From positions 1 to 15,231 of the forward strand of contig CAZPUJ010000745.1 of NCBI GenBank assembly GCA_964589725.1: a DNA stretch of 15,231 nucleotides. The letters run 5' to 3'. The DNA comes from CAYSHJ01 sp964589725. GTDB lineage: Bacteria; Planctomycetota; Planctomycetia; Planctomycetales; Planctomycetaceae. Below are positions 1 through 7,673 of the stretch, piece after piece; position 1 is the stretch's first letter; each line of letters begins with the position of its first letter. The notes beneath the pieces are model-generated. The model worked only from the letters and a program-made list of their open reading frames with translations. It ran no database searches and was not told where the DNA came from. The translations under genes and the position numbers were made by a program.

Positions 1-418
1 GAACAACAGCGACGTGACTGTCAGCTTCGAGGCCGGCGATGAGTTGTCCGGTGGAGTCGAGAGTCCGGACGATCAAGTGTTTGGCGAAGGCGCCGATCAG
101 ACTGCCACCGCCACGGTGACCGACCTGGCTGGGAATTCGACGACCGTCAGCATTGAAGACATCCATGTGGACAAGACCGCTCCGACATTGACCGCCACTC
201 GCGACATCGACGCGAACGAGCACGGCTGGAACAACAGCGACGTGACCGTCAGCTTCGAGGCCAGCGATGAGTTGTCCGGCGGTGTCAGCGATTCGGACGA
301 TCAAGTGTTTGGCGAAGGCGCCGATCAAACGGCGACCGCGACGGTGACCGACCTGGCCGGCAACTCGACGACCGTCAGCATTGAAGACATCAATGTGGAC
401 AAGACCGCTCCGACGATC
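1..418 (+). repeat. Tandem 228-bp repeat coding for 76-aa Ig-like units
   Basis: The block beginning GAACAACAGCGACGTGAC at 1 recurs at 229, and the block ending in AAGACCGCTCCGAC recurs at 401 after 173, so the period is exactly 228 bp. Identity is high at the DNA level, with mostly third-position differences and one divergent patch (VESPDD against VSDSDD). More copies probably lie upstream. The array is typical of surface proteins that change length by recombination. Confidence 0.9.
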
Positions 419-3400
419 ACGGTTGTCACCGCACCGACGGAAGGACAGGAAGCTTCGGAGCTGCATTTCGAGTTGCTCGTCAGCGACCTGTCAGGCACTA
501 GCTCCAGTAGCTGGGAAATCTCCGGTGGCCCGCAGACAACCGGCAGCGTGGGCACTTCGTCTCTTGAATTCACGCCGTTGGACAATGGTTCGTACGAAGT
601 CGTTTATTCCGCGACCGACGCGGCGGGGAATTCATCGAGCGTTACGCTGGACGTGAATGTCACCAACGTCGCACCCACGGCGGGTGACGACAGCATCAGT
701 TTCAGCGGAGGAGAAGAGGACGACGACGAATCGGTGATCGGCGAGGATGATGCGATTTCCGGTGAGGGGTTACTCGACAATGACACCGACCCGGCCGGCG
801 AAAATGATCCGCTGACAGTTAGCGGAGCGGACGATGTGAGCGCGGCAGGTGCGGCGGTGATGGTCTACGAGGACGGTAGTTTTGAGTATGACCCGACGAA
901 TGCAGAAGAGATTCAGGCTCTCAACGCGGGTGATGTGTTGCTCGACACGTTCCATTATCAGATCACCGACGGCGACGGCGACACCAGCGATGGAACGGTC
1001 ACGGTCGAGGTTCACGGTGTGAACGACGCTCCGTCGATTGACGACACGACTGCGGTGAGGCTCGCGGCAATCGACGCGAACGACATTTACAACCGAGGCG
1101 TCGATCTCCAAGACTTCGCCGCCGACCGCATCGACGATGCCGACAGCAATTACTCGGCGGGCCTCGTGGTCTTTGGGTCTGCTCGCAGCACAACGAATGG
1201 CAACTGGCAGTTCTCGACGAACGACGGCCAGACGTGGACGATGATTTCAACGGTCGGCGAGGGCCACGCACTGCATCTCGCGGCCGATGGCCACACCCGC
1301 GTGCGGTTGCTGCCGGACGGATCGCACACCGGCACCGCTCGATTGACGGTGCGGGCTTGGGATGGATCGAACGGCGTCGCGAACGGCACGTTCGCGGCGA
1401 TCGACAGCACTGGCGGAACGTCGGCCTACAGCACGGAAACGCTGTCGGTGCGGCAGGCAGTCCTCTTAGCAGCGAACGACACGACCGTCGCTGTCTCAGA
1501 CACCTATGAGACAGATGCCAATGGCGCGATCAACGGCAATGTGCTCGACAACGACATCGATCCCGACACGGCCCTGCCGAACGGAGTTATCGTCCGAGTC
1601 ACCAGCCGGCCGGAATTCGGCACGCTCACCATGCAGCGAAACGGTGGATTCCACTATGAGGCGAATCCCGAAATGTTCGCGGCGATGGCGGAAGGCGACG
1701 TCGAGTTGGACGGCTTCACGTACTCCGTCATCGACGGCCGTGGGACCAGCAACATCGCGGCTGTGTCGTTCCTCTTGGCAGGAGTGAACGATGCTCCCAT
1801 TGCCACGACTACGATTGGCGATCAAGTCGCCACCGAGGGTCAGCGATTCTGCCTGGGTCTGCCGGGCGGATTGTTCCAGGATGTGGACAACGGCGATTCG
1901 CTGACGATCACGGCGACGAAAGCGGACGGCTGTGCACTGCCGAGGTGGCTTCGCTTCCAAGAGGAACACTTGGTGTTCCGTGGAACTCCGTCGGATTCGG
2001 ACGTCGGTCGCCTGACCATCCGAGTGACCGCGACCGACACGCACGGCGCGTCGACGTCGATCGACTTCGGTTTGGATGTGCTCAACGTCGAGGCGGCTCC
2101 GCAGGTCGGACAGGGTATCGGTGAAGGGACCGCTCACGAGGACGAACTCTTCAGTTACGACATCAACGGCGACGGCTCCGCGTTCACGGACGCCGACCAC
2201 GCCGACGTGCTGACCGTCACGGCGACACTGTCCGATGGCAGCGCTCTGCCGGCTTGGTTGTCGTTCGACGGCTCGACACTCAGCGGCACGCCCAGCAACG
2301 ACGATGTCGGCGATCTCTCCATCCTGTTCACCGCGACGGATTCGACCGGCTTGACCGCTTCGCAATCTGGTGTTCTGCATGTCGTGAACGTGAACGACGC
2401 GCCGACTGCCGGGGTGATCGACGATGTCTCGGTCAACGAAGAGGACGAACTGGCGCTGTCACTGGCGGACGGACTCTTCCACGATGTTGATGCCGAAGAC
2501 ACACTGAGTCTCTCGGTAACCGACGAGAATGGCGACGCTCTGCCGGACTTCTTCGCGTTCGACGCGGACACCGGCACGCTGACGATCTCGCCGAATTTGG
2601 ATTCGTCTGGAACGTACACGGTCGTTGTGACGGCGTCTGACTCCACGGGCGAGTCGGCCTCGACCGAATTCGATGTGACCGTGAACGACTTGCTCTCGAT
2701 CCATGTGGCCGGTCAGGCGGACGATCCGAACGAAGCGTGGTCGCTGTATGTGGACGACGACGGCCAGTTGCACATCACTCGCAACGGAGCGGATGCCATC
2801 GAACCGGTGTCGATCGAACGAGTGTTCGCCGTCTATCTCGACGCGGGCGAGGGGAACGACACGGTGACGCTCAGCGCCTCGCTCAATAGCGCGGATGAGG
2901 GAGACGACATTCATGATTATTCGGACGACGACGATGACGGCGGCCTGTTTATCGACCTGGGAGCAGGCAACGACTCGGTCGATGCGACGACATTAAGTTT
3001 CGGCGTCGATGTCAATGGCGGTGACGGCAACGACTTGATGTTGGGTGGTTCGGCCTCAGACGTCTTCTGGGGCGGGGCGGGCAACGACACGATGCTCGGT
3101 GCGGGCGGTGACGATCTGCTGCTGGGTGGCGACGGCAGCGACACGCTGCGAGGCGGAGCCGGTAGCGACTCGATGGACGGCGGAGCCGACGACGACTTGG
3201 TCGTCGGACAAGGTGGCGGTGACCTGCTGCTGGGCGGCACCGGTAATGACACCGTCGATGGCGGCGTCGGCAGCGATTCTATGCTCGGCAACGAAGGTGA
3301 TGATTCCATGATTGGTGGCACCGGCAATGACATCGTCATCGGCGGAGCTGGCAACGACACGCTGTCCGGTAATGAAGGGACCGACACACTGATCGGCGGC

Positions 3401-3589
3401 TTCGGAGCAGACACACTCAGCGGTGGTAGTAGCTTAGACATCGGACTCGGCGGCGAAGGCGATGTCACGAATCGCGGCGGTGAAGGCCATGCGGACGTCG
3501 GTGACTCGCTGGGTGTCGATATCGAAACGCGAAACGAGACGTTGGATACGATCTTCGCGTGGGAAGTTGACGGTCTCAACATCGATTAA
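2..3589 (+). CDS. Giant modular adhesin-like surface protein with RTX C-terminus (5' end outside window)
   Basis: The frame is open from the first bases. The GTG at 14 lies inside a repeat unit, so it is not the start and the gene begins upstream. Modules in order: two near-identical 76-residue Ig-like repeats (2-415); a third Ig-like unit (about 416-670); an acidic linker and a VCBS/cadherin-like domain (DNDTDP, then ITDGDGD, ending GVNDAP; about 670-1030); a module with NGNWQFSTNDGQTW (about 1030-1475); a second VCBS-like domain ending GVNDAP (about 1485-1800); three dystroglycan-type cadherin-like/putative Ig units (about 1805-2100, 2105-2400, 2405-2695); a short linker; RTX nonapeptides (3017-3448); and a closing tail. 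In such families calcium binds the RTX turns outside the cell, and secretion is commonly type I. No transporter gene is visible here. A role in adhesion or matrix is inferred from architecture only. Confidence 0.9.
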   Translation, partial: NNSDVTVSFEAGDELSGGVESPDDQVFGEGADQTATATVTDLAGNSTTVSIEDIHVDKTAPTLTATRDIDANEHGWNNSDVTVSFEASDELSGGVSDSDDQVFGEGADQTATATVTDLAGNSTTVSIEDINVDKTAPTITVVTAPTEGQEASELHFELLVSDLSGTSSSSWEISGGPQTTGSVGTSSLEFTPLDNGSYEVVYSATDAAGNSSSVTLDVNVTNVAPTAGDDSISFSGGEEDDDESVIGEDDAISGEGLLDNDTDPAGENDPLTVSGADDVSAAGAAVMVYEDGSFEYDPTNAEEIQALNAGDVLLDTFHYQITDGDGDTSDGTVTVEVHGVNDAPSIDDTTAVRLAAIDANDIYNRGVDLQDFAADRIDDADSNYSAGLVVFGSARSTTNGNWQFSTNDGQTWTMISTVGEGHALHLAADGHTRVRLLPDGSHTGTARLTVRAWDGSNGVANGTFAAIDSTGGTSAYSTETLSVRQAVLLAANDTTVAVSDTYETDANGAINGNVLDNDIDPDTALPNGVIVRVTSRPEFGTLTMQRNGGFHYEANPEMFAAMAEGDVELDGFTYSVIDGRGTSNIAAVSFLLAGVNDAPIATTTIGDQVATEGQRFCLGLPGGLFQDVDNGDSLTITATKADGCALPRWLRFQEEHLVFRGTPSDSDVGRLTIRVTATDTHGASTSIDFGLDVLNVEAAPQVGQGIGEGTAHEDELFSYDINGDGSAFTDADHADVLTVTATLSDGSALPAWLSFDGSTLSGTPSNDDVGDLSILFTATDSTGLTASQSGVLHVVNVNDAPTAGVIDDVSVNEEDELALSLADGLFHDVDAEDTLSLSVTDENGDALPDFFAFDADTGTLTISPNLDSSGTYTVVVTASDSTGESASTEFDVTVNDLLSIHVAGQADDPNEAWSLYVDDDGQLHITRNGADAIEPVSIERVFAVYLDAGEGNDTVTLSASLNSADEGDDIHDYSDDDDDGGLFIDLGAGNDSVDATTLSFGVDVNGGDGNDLMLGGSASDVFWGGAGNDTMLGAGGDDLLLGGDGSDTLRGGAGSDSMDGGADDDLVVGQGGGDLLLGGTGNDTVDGGVGSDSMLGNEGDDSMIGGTGNDIVIGGAGNDTLSGNEGTDTLIGGFGADTLSGGSSLDIGLGGEGDVTNRGGEGHADVGDSLGVDIETRNETLDTIFAWEVDGLNID
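3017..3448 (+). repeat. RTX calcium-binding nonapeptide array, 16 units
   Basis: There are sixteen tandem 9-residue units in unbroken 27-base register, of the form GGxGxDxxx (for example GGDGNDLML, GGAGNDTML, GGTGNDTVD). A degraded seventeenth unit (GGEGDVTNR) follows at 3449. Several units depart from consensus (GGSASDVFW, GQGGGDLLL, GGSSLDIGL) and may not bind calcium. Two isolated GxGNDxV units occur upstream, in AGEGNDTV and GAGNDSV. In known RTX proteins this array folds into a parallel beta-roll when calcium is present outside the cell. Confidence 0.93.
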
Positions 3590-3609
3590 CTCAAGGTTCG
3601 GACAACTCC

Positions 3610-4281
3610 ATGACACAGCTTTTGGGCGATTCTCACCAAACGACCGTGGAACGCTTTTCGACACCGCGAGCGGCGAAGAAGTATGCTCAACGCCACCTCG
3701 ATTCGCAGACGCATCGGCGCGAAGTTCGTTGCATCCGGAAAGGACTGGAGGGCCTTCCAACCGGGTCGCGCATTCTCGATCTCCCCTGCGGGGCCGGGCG
3801 GTTTCTGCCGACGTTGGTCGACTTGGGATTGCAGGTCACTTGTGCCGATGTCGCACCCGACATGGTCGCGGCCGCTCGATCCAAGGCGGAACAGTCGGGG
3901 GTAAGCTTGTCGCACGTCCGGTTTGAAGTGGCCGACGTCATGAACACTCCGTTTGACGACAAGGAGTTTGACGCGCTCCTGTGTAATCGCTTGTTCCACC
4001 ACTTCCGCGAACCGGAAACTCGCCAACGGGCGTTGCGAGAATTGGGTCGGATTTGCCGAGGCCCGATCGTGGCCTCCTTCTTCTGCGCGGATTCGCTCGA
4101 CGGCGTTTACTTTCATGTGCGGGATGCTCTGCGTACCAAGAAGGCGGGCGACCGAATCCCGATCCGCTTCAATGCCTTCGCTCGCGATTTCGAGGCGGCT
4201 GGCCTGAAGATCGTTCAATTGTTGCCGCTGCGCGGTGTGATCTCGAAGCAATGGTACGTGGTCTTGCGATGCAAAAACTGA
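3610..4281 (+). CDS. SAM-dependent methyltransferase, class I
   Basis: This 223-residue protein has a Rossmann-type methyltransferase core. Motif I is ILDLPCGAGRF (55-65), the acidic residue after strand 2 is D80 in CADVAPDM, the strand-3 acidic region is VADV (107-110), and motif IV/post-motif lies in DKEFDALLCNRLFHHF. The size and plain single-domain layout match the Methyltransf_11/25 group. The substrate cannot be read from sequence. ATG 3610 lies 20 bp after the adhesin stop and has no strong Shine-Dalgarno sequence. The gene overlaps the next one, so the two are probably co-translated. Because its partner belongs to the LPS/small-molecule kinase fold, action on an envelope component is possible, but this is inference. 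Fold assignment is firm; substrate is unknown. Confidence 0.85.
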   Translation: MTQLLGDSHQTTVERFSTPRAAKKYAQRHLDSQTHRREVRCIRKGLEGLPTGSRILDLPCGAGRFLPTLVDLGLQVTCADVAPDMVAAARSKAEQSGVSLSHVRFEVADVMNTPFDDKEFDALLCNRLFHHFREPETRQRALRELGRICRGPIVASFFCADSLDGVYFHVRDALRTKKAGDRIPIRFNAFARDFEAAGLKIVQLLPLRGVISKQWYVVLRCKN

Positions 4282-5000
4282 CCGCCGAGCAATACGCCGA
4301 ATTGACTCGCGGAGCCAAAGTGCTCACACGAGATAAATTCGGAGACAAGGTGCTACACCGCGACGACGGGCTGGTTCTCAAGCTGTTTCGCCGCAAGCGA
4401 CTGTTGTCCTCGGCGCTGCTCTGGCCCTATGCCGTCCGCTTTGCCGACGCGGCCACGAAGCTGGATCAACTCGGCATAGGTTCCGTCACAGTGACAGGGG
4501 TGTATCACGTCCCCGCAATCGAGCGGCACGTCGTCACGTATCCGTTCGTGACGGGACAAACGTTGCGAGACGTATTGACCGATCCCGCAACCTCGGCCAG
4601 CCGGCGCACACAACTGATTCTCGCGCTGGCGGAATTTGTTGCGCTGCTGCACGGTAAGGGTGTCTATTTTCGCGCGATTCACTTTGGCAACGTGCTCGTC
4701 CTTCCGGACGGAACACTGTCGCTGATCGACGTCCTCGAGACGTCCTTCCATCGTCGACCACTCCGTCTCGGACGACGTACACGCAATTTTCGGCCGATGA
4801 CCCATTATCAGGAAGACCTGCAAGCACTCTTGGACTGCGGTGCCGCTCAATTCCTGAGCGTCTACCTTCAGCACGCTCGTTTGTCGCCCAGCCAGTGCCA
4901 CACATTCGCGAAGTCGCTGGAGAAAAATTGTCCGCAACTCGCGGCCGCCGTCCGTCCGGGTCTGATCATCGCGTCGGGCCGGCCGCAGAAAGCCGCCTGA
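4269..5000 (+). CDS. Kinase-fold protein of the WaaP/InaA/toluene-tolerance type
   Basis: This protein of about 243 residues has protein-kinase-like landmarks. A strand-3 lysine is seen in GLVLKLFRRKR (K38). The catalytic-loop equivalent is GVYFRAIHFGN (132-141) with the metal-binding N141, and a DFG-like Asp is present in LSLIDV (D154). The Asp expected at the HGD/HRD position is Ala136, so phosphotransfer by the usual mechanism is doubtful. From memory, relatives annotated as toluene tolerance proteins show a similar FRSLHLGN sequence, so this may be a family trait. Such proteins are linked to phosphorylation of LPS-core sugars or other envelope molecules. The start is ATG 4269, overlapping the methyltransferase by 13 bp; ATG 4251 and GTG 4257 are in-frame alternatives. 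None has a clear Shine-Dalgarno sequence. Confidence 0.65.
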   Translation: MQKLTAEQYAELTRGAKVLTRDKFGDKVLHRDDGLVLKLFRRKRLLSSALLWPYAVRFADAATKLDQLGIGSVTVTGVYHVPAIERHVVTYPFVTGQTLRDVLTDPATSASRRTQLILALAEFVALLHGKGVYFRAIHFGNVLVLPDGTLSLIDVLETSFHRRPLRLGRRTRNFRPMTHYQEDLQALLDCGAAQFLSVYLQHARLSPSQCHTFAKSLEKNCPQLAAAVRPGLIIASGRPQKAA

Positions 5001-5223
5001 CTCCGGTTGGCAAGTTTCTACCCCTCATGCGGGCCGTCGTATTGCAAACCCCCACTGGGATGTCCCAATCGCGACGCGGCGCGTGCCTGGTCGATCCGTA
5101 TTTCCAGAACTGCTGATTGACCAATTCGATTCGACGGGTGACACTGCTGTCCTCGAAGGGTAGCTTCGCTCTGGGGGGAAGGTAGTCCGTCACCTCGAAT
5201 CGCACGATCAATGGGGAAACAGC
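5001..5223. other. Intergenic leader, no gene seen
   Basis: This 223-bp stretch separates the kinase-like gene from the Gly/Met-rich protein. I see no convincing ORF, RNA gene or clear sigma-70 promoter. It contains a short palindrome, ACTGGGA-TG-TCCCA, near 5056-5070, too tight to form a good RNA hairpin but possibly a protein-binding site. GGGG at 5213-5216 is the likely ribosome-binding site of the next gene. Confidence 0.5.
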
Positions 5224-5988
5224 ATGTGGACCTTGGATGCAATTAGTTCGTACGTGTTGGTCATGGGTTTGTTGTCGCTGTCTTGTTTGGTTCTGGTTTG
5301 GCAACGGCAACGGACTCAGAAGACGGTCGCTGTTTGGCTGGCTTCCGGAGCGATCGGGATTCTGCTGGGAAGCATCGGATCGTTCGCGGTCGTTCATCTG
5401 TGTAAGTACGAGATCGCGAGGCAAGTAGACTTGCCAGCGACCGCCACAACAAATTCCGCGGCGACCTCTGGAGGAGGAGGCATGCCCGGCATGGGTGGCG
5501 GCATGCCGGGTATGGGCGGCGGCATGCCGGGTATGGGTGGCGGAATGGGTGGAGGCATGGGAGGTGGAATGGGCGGCGGACGAGGTCCGGCACCCAAGCG
5601 CGATCTCACCTCGTTGGTTCGCAAGGTGGAGTTGCTGACCAGTGACATCGCCCTTCAGATTTCGGACGAGCAGGCCGCGACCGTGATCAAGAACTTAGTC
5701 GAACTTGAATCGTTGGAAGAGCTGTCGGATGACGATGCCAAGGTGATACACGAAGCGTTGCTGGCGATCTTTGACGATTCGCAGAAAGCCAAGTTCGAGG
5801 CGATCGGCCTGCCGCGCCCTGCGGGTGGCGGTGGGTTTGGCATGGGCGGCGGAGCTCCACCAGACCCCAATGCGAATCCCTTCAAAGAAGAAATCAACGT
5901 CAAGGCTTTGACTAATCTGCGGTCTCAGTTGGCGTCCCACAAAATCGCCGAGACGCCTCAAGAGAACAAACCCGCCGACGAGAAGTGA
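5224..5988 (+). CDS. Two-helix membrane protein with MPGMGGG repeats, function unknown
   Basis: The protein has 254 residues. Two hydrophobic segments (about 8-27 and 37-58) are joined by a short basic loop (WQRQRTQKT). A low-complexity region follows: three MPGMGGG units (87-107) and three MGGG units (108-119). A soluble part (about 125-195) looks helical and is rich in acidic and leucine residues (LVRKVELLTSDIALQISDEQA, then DDSQKAKFEAIGLPRP). A second Gly/Met patch (GGGGFGMGGG) and a charged C-terminus close it. I associate this layout with planctomycete hypothetical proteins; no function is known to me. The Met-rich repeats could bind copper or simply be a flexible linker. ATG 5224 follows GGGGA with a spacer of about 7 nt. 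The gene is monocistronic and ends just before a composite palindrome. Confidence 0.75.
   Translation: MWTLDAISSYVLVMGLLSLSCLVLVWQRQRTQKTVAVWLASGAIGILLGSIGSFAVVHLCKYEIARQVDLPATATTNSAATSGGGGMPGMGGGMPGMGGGMPGMGGGMGGGMGGGMGGGRGPAPKRDLTSLVRKVELLTSDIALQISDEQAATVIKNLVELESLEELSDDDAKVIHEALLAIFDDSQKAKFEAIGLPRPAGGGGFGMGGGAPPDPNANPFKEEINVKALTNLRSQLASHKIAETPQENKPADEK
5482..5580 (+). repeat. In-frame Gly/Met microrepeats (3 x 21 bp, 3 x 12 bp)
   Basis: Three 21-base units coding MPGMGGG lie at 5482-5502, 5503-5523 and 5524-5544. Three 12-base units coding MGGG follow at 5545-5580. The 12-base unit looks like a shortened form of the 21-base one. Slippage or recombination could change copy number without breaking the frame. 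Confidence 0.9.
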
Positions 5989-6001
5989 CCGTGTGGTTCG
6001 G

Positions 6002-6024
6002 TCGCGAATGTGAATGCTTCGCGA
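6002..6024 (+). terminator. Possible hairpin after the Gly/Met-rich gene
   Basis: TCGCGAA (6002-6008) pairs with TTCGCGA (6018-6024) across a 9-nt loop, starting 14 nt after the stop codon at 5986-5988. No T-run follows, so Rho-independent termination is doubtful. It may act together with the larger palindrome just downstream. Confidence 0.3.
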
Positions 6025-6029
6025 ACTCA

Positions 6030-6141
6030 CACGACAGCGCACCTTGTATCTGAATTCGCAAGAATTCAGCCGCACGAGCCTGGTAGACGGACTGAATTCT
6101 TGCGAATTCAGCTACGAAGAGTCGGAGGGTGCGCTGTCGTG
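6030..6141. repeat. Composite palindrome 1 (REP/BIME-like) between convergent genes
   Basis: The outer arms CACGACAGCGCACC (6030-6043) and its exact reverse complement (6128-6141) enclose two inverted 20-bp inner arms (6050-6069 and 6092-6111). Each inner arm is itself a hairpin: CTGAATTC-GCAA-GAATTCAG on the left and CTGAATTC-TTGC-GAATTCAG on the right, so either strand can form an 8-bp stem capped by a GCAA (GNRA) tetraloop. The right outer arm abuts the stop codon of the minus-strand hydrolase gene. The location between two converging genes fits a bidirectional terminator or a REP-like element. No target-site duplication is evident. Confidence 0.85.
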
Positions 6142-6909
6142 CTAATACAGCCACAATGCCGAGCCATCTGGCTCACGAAGCACCGGTTGAGCGGCGTGCT
6201 GAGTTCGACCGAACCAGCGCCGCTCGAACGGCCGCTGTCGCCACAGCCGCAACGCGGAACCGACGCCAACTCCGTCAAATGCCGCCTTGTTCGGCGAGTC
6301 GAACCAGGTTGCCAACAGCTCGCGCCACGCGGCCAATCGAAAACGTCGCCGAATGTGAATTGGATCAAGGCCGTACCACTCGCCACGCAATTCCGGAGTC
6401 GGCACTTCGTGCTCGCGACCGAGTTCTACGATCCGTTGATTCAATCGCGCGATCCGCGATTCAAGGTCTTCAAATCGCAAATCGCTCTCCGGAAAAAAGA
6501 GGTGACGGAAGAAAAGAAATCGCGAACGCGACAAGCTCGACGCGCTGGCTATCGGAAGCTGCGTCATCACGATCCGAGCTGACATGGCTGTCAGTCGCTT
6601 GAGACAAACCTCGATCCAAGCAGCGATCTGATCAGACTCAACCCCGTACAGAATATCGTTGCCGATGTCGGTGATGAGTGCTCGCGGCCGATCGGTTGTC
6701 GGCGCCAACACGGCGAGGTCATCCCACAAGCGACAGCGTACGATCCCCGGCAATGCTCGCGGGCCGACGTGACTCCATTGACCGTACGACCGGCCATGTC
6801 CGTGCGCGGCGAACAACTCCAATGGTTCCGAACATGCGCACAAACCATGCCACAAGCGCGGAATTGACAACGTGACGTTGCTGGCTCCCAGCAAAATCAC
6901 TCGCGGCAC
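6142..6909 (-). CDS. SGNH/GDSL-type hydrolase-like protein
   Basis: From GTG 6909 the product is 255 residues. The SGNH blocks are present: block I ILLGASNVT with the putative nucleophile Ser10 (GAS in place of GDS), a glycine region GHGRSYG (37-43) near block II, block III as DIGNDILYG with Asn84, and block V as GLDPIHI with Asp182 and His185. This suggests an esterase or O-acyl hydrolase fold with an intact Ser-His-Asp set; the substrate is unknown. A strong GGAGGT (6921-6916) sits 6 nt before GTG 6909 and decides that start; GTG 6900 is an in-frame alternative. The gene overlaps the stop of the aldolase gene by 13 bp, so the two are likely translationally coupled. No signal peptide is apparent. 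The last part (about 195-255) has no motif I recognise. Confidence 0.72.
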   Translation of the reverse strand: MPRVILLGASNVTLSIPRLWHGLCACSEPLELFAAHGHGRSYGQWSHVGPRALPGIVRCRLWDDLAVLAPTTDRPRALITDIGNDILYGVESDQIAAWIEVCLKRLTAMSARIVMTQLPIASASSLSRSRFLFFRHLFFPESDLRFEDLESRIARLNQRIVELGREHEVPTPELRGEWYGLDPIHIRRRFRLAAWRELLATWFDSPNKAAFDGVGVGSALRLWRQRPFERRWFGRTQHAAQPVLREPDGSALWLY

Positions 6910-7673
6910 GACGCCACCTCCGTCAAGAAGCGACGTGACTCCTGCATGACGTACTGCTCCGCTCCGCCGTAGCCAATCAAGCGAAATCCTTGCTGCAGAG
7001 CCCATCGCGCCTCGTCAACGTTGCGAGCTGGATAGCCGCAGGCGACGTTGTGCTTCTGACACGCCGCCAGAATCTTTGCCGCGGCCTGCATCACTTGGGG
7101 ATGATTGCGATCGGCACCCACTCCGTAGCCCAACGCTAAATCTCCGGTCCCGACCCACAGCCCATCGAGTCCGACGGCCGCAATCGTTTCGATGTTTTCG
7201 ACCGCTTCCGGGTCTTCGACCAACGCTAGCAAAACCGTTTCCGAGTTTGCTGTCGCCAAGTATTCGACCGCGCCGACTCGGCCCCACATCGACCCACGTC
7301 CCGGCCCGAAACCTCGCGAGCCTTCCGGCGCATATAAACCCGCTCGCAACAACGCGCGCGCGTCATCGGCCGTGCGGCAATGCGGCATCAAAACCCCTTG
7401 AGCTCCCAAGTCGAGCGCATGCATCACGGCCTCGGCGTCATTCGGCCGCAGCACACGCACAATCGGCGCTGTCCCGCCCGCGAAACAGCCTTGAATCAGC
7501 CGATCCAACGTCGCGGCATCCATCGCTCCGTGCTCACCGTCGAGCAACACGAAGTCGAAACCCGCGAACCCCAGAATCTCGCACAACCCCGGCTCTGGAA
7601 GTCGCACCGCACTCGACCAAATCACCTCGCCAGCGTGCAGTTTCTGTTTGACTCGGTTCTTGCGGATGGGCAT
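6897..7673 (-). CDS. HpcH/HpaI-family aldolase
   Basis: This 258-residue protein belongs to the class II pyruvate aldolase family that cleaves 2-keto-3-deoxy sugar acids or 4-hydroxy-2-oxo acids to pyruvate and an aldehyde. Landmarks are DFVLLDGEHG with the catalytic-type His48, the arginine segment VRVLRPND (R73/R76), the metal ligand Glu153 in LVEDPEAVENI, and Asp178 in GLDGLWVGTGDLALGYG. Length is normal for the family (about 250-260). The tighter substrate class (2-dehydro-3-deoxyglucarate or 4-hydroxy-2-oxoheptanedioate type) cannot be chosen from sequence alone. ATG 7673 has AAGGAG about 5 nt upstream. It is the first gene of a two-gene unit with the SGNH hydrolase and diverges from the secretin gene. 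Confidence 0.88.
   Translation of the reverse strand: MPIRKNRVKQKLHAGEVIWSSAVRLPEPGLCEILGFAGFDFVLLDGEHGAMDAATLDRLIQGCFAGGTAPIVRVLRPNDAEAVMHALDLGAQGVLMPHCRTADDARALLRAGLYAPEGSRGFGPGRGSMWGRVGAVEYLATANSETVLLALVEDPEAVENIETIAAVGLDGLWVGTGDLALGYGVGADRNHPQVMQAAAKILAACQKHNVACGYPARNVDEARWALQQGFRLIGYGGAEQYVMQESRRFLTEVASCRE
6916..6921 (-). promoter_or_regulatory. Ribosome-binding site GGAGGT inside the aldolase gene
   Basis: On the minus strand GGAGGT (6921-6916) lies 6 nt before GTG 6909, within the final codons of the aldolase gene. It fixes the hydrolase start and implies translation of both proteins from one mRNA. Confidence 0.75.

Noticed and set aside
1496..2380. 294-codon minus-strand ORF
   Set aside because: Shadow of the giant adhesin gene: no recognisable domain, no ribosome-binding site, and an Arg/Val-rich composition typical of antisense high-GC frames.
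2917..3582. Long minus-strand ORF rich in Pro and Ser
   Set aside because: It is the antisense of the RTX array; repeated GGxGxD codons give Pro/Ser-rich antisense frames with no stops.
5420..5437. GGCAAG-TAGA-CTTGCC hairpin inside the Gly/Met-rich gene
   Set aside because: Only 6 bp, within coding sequence, and lacking the outer arms of the intergenic palindromes; probably chance.
6010..6602. Two plus-strand ORFs of 157 and 190 codons
   Set aside because: They run through the palindrome and antisense to the SGNH hydrolase, whose motifs and ribosome-binding site make the minus strand the coding one.
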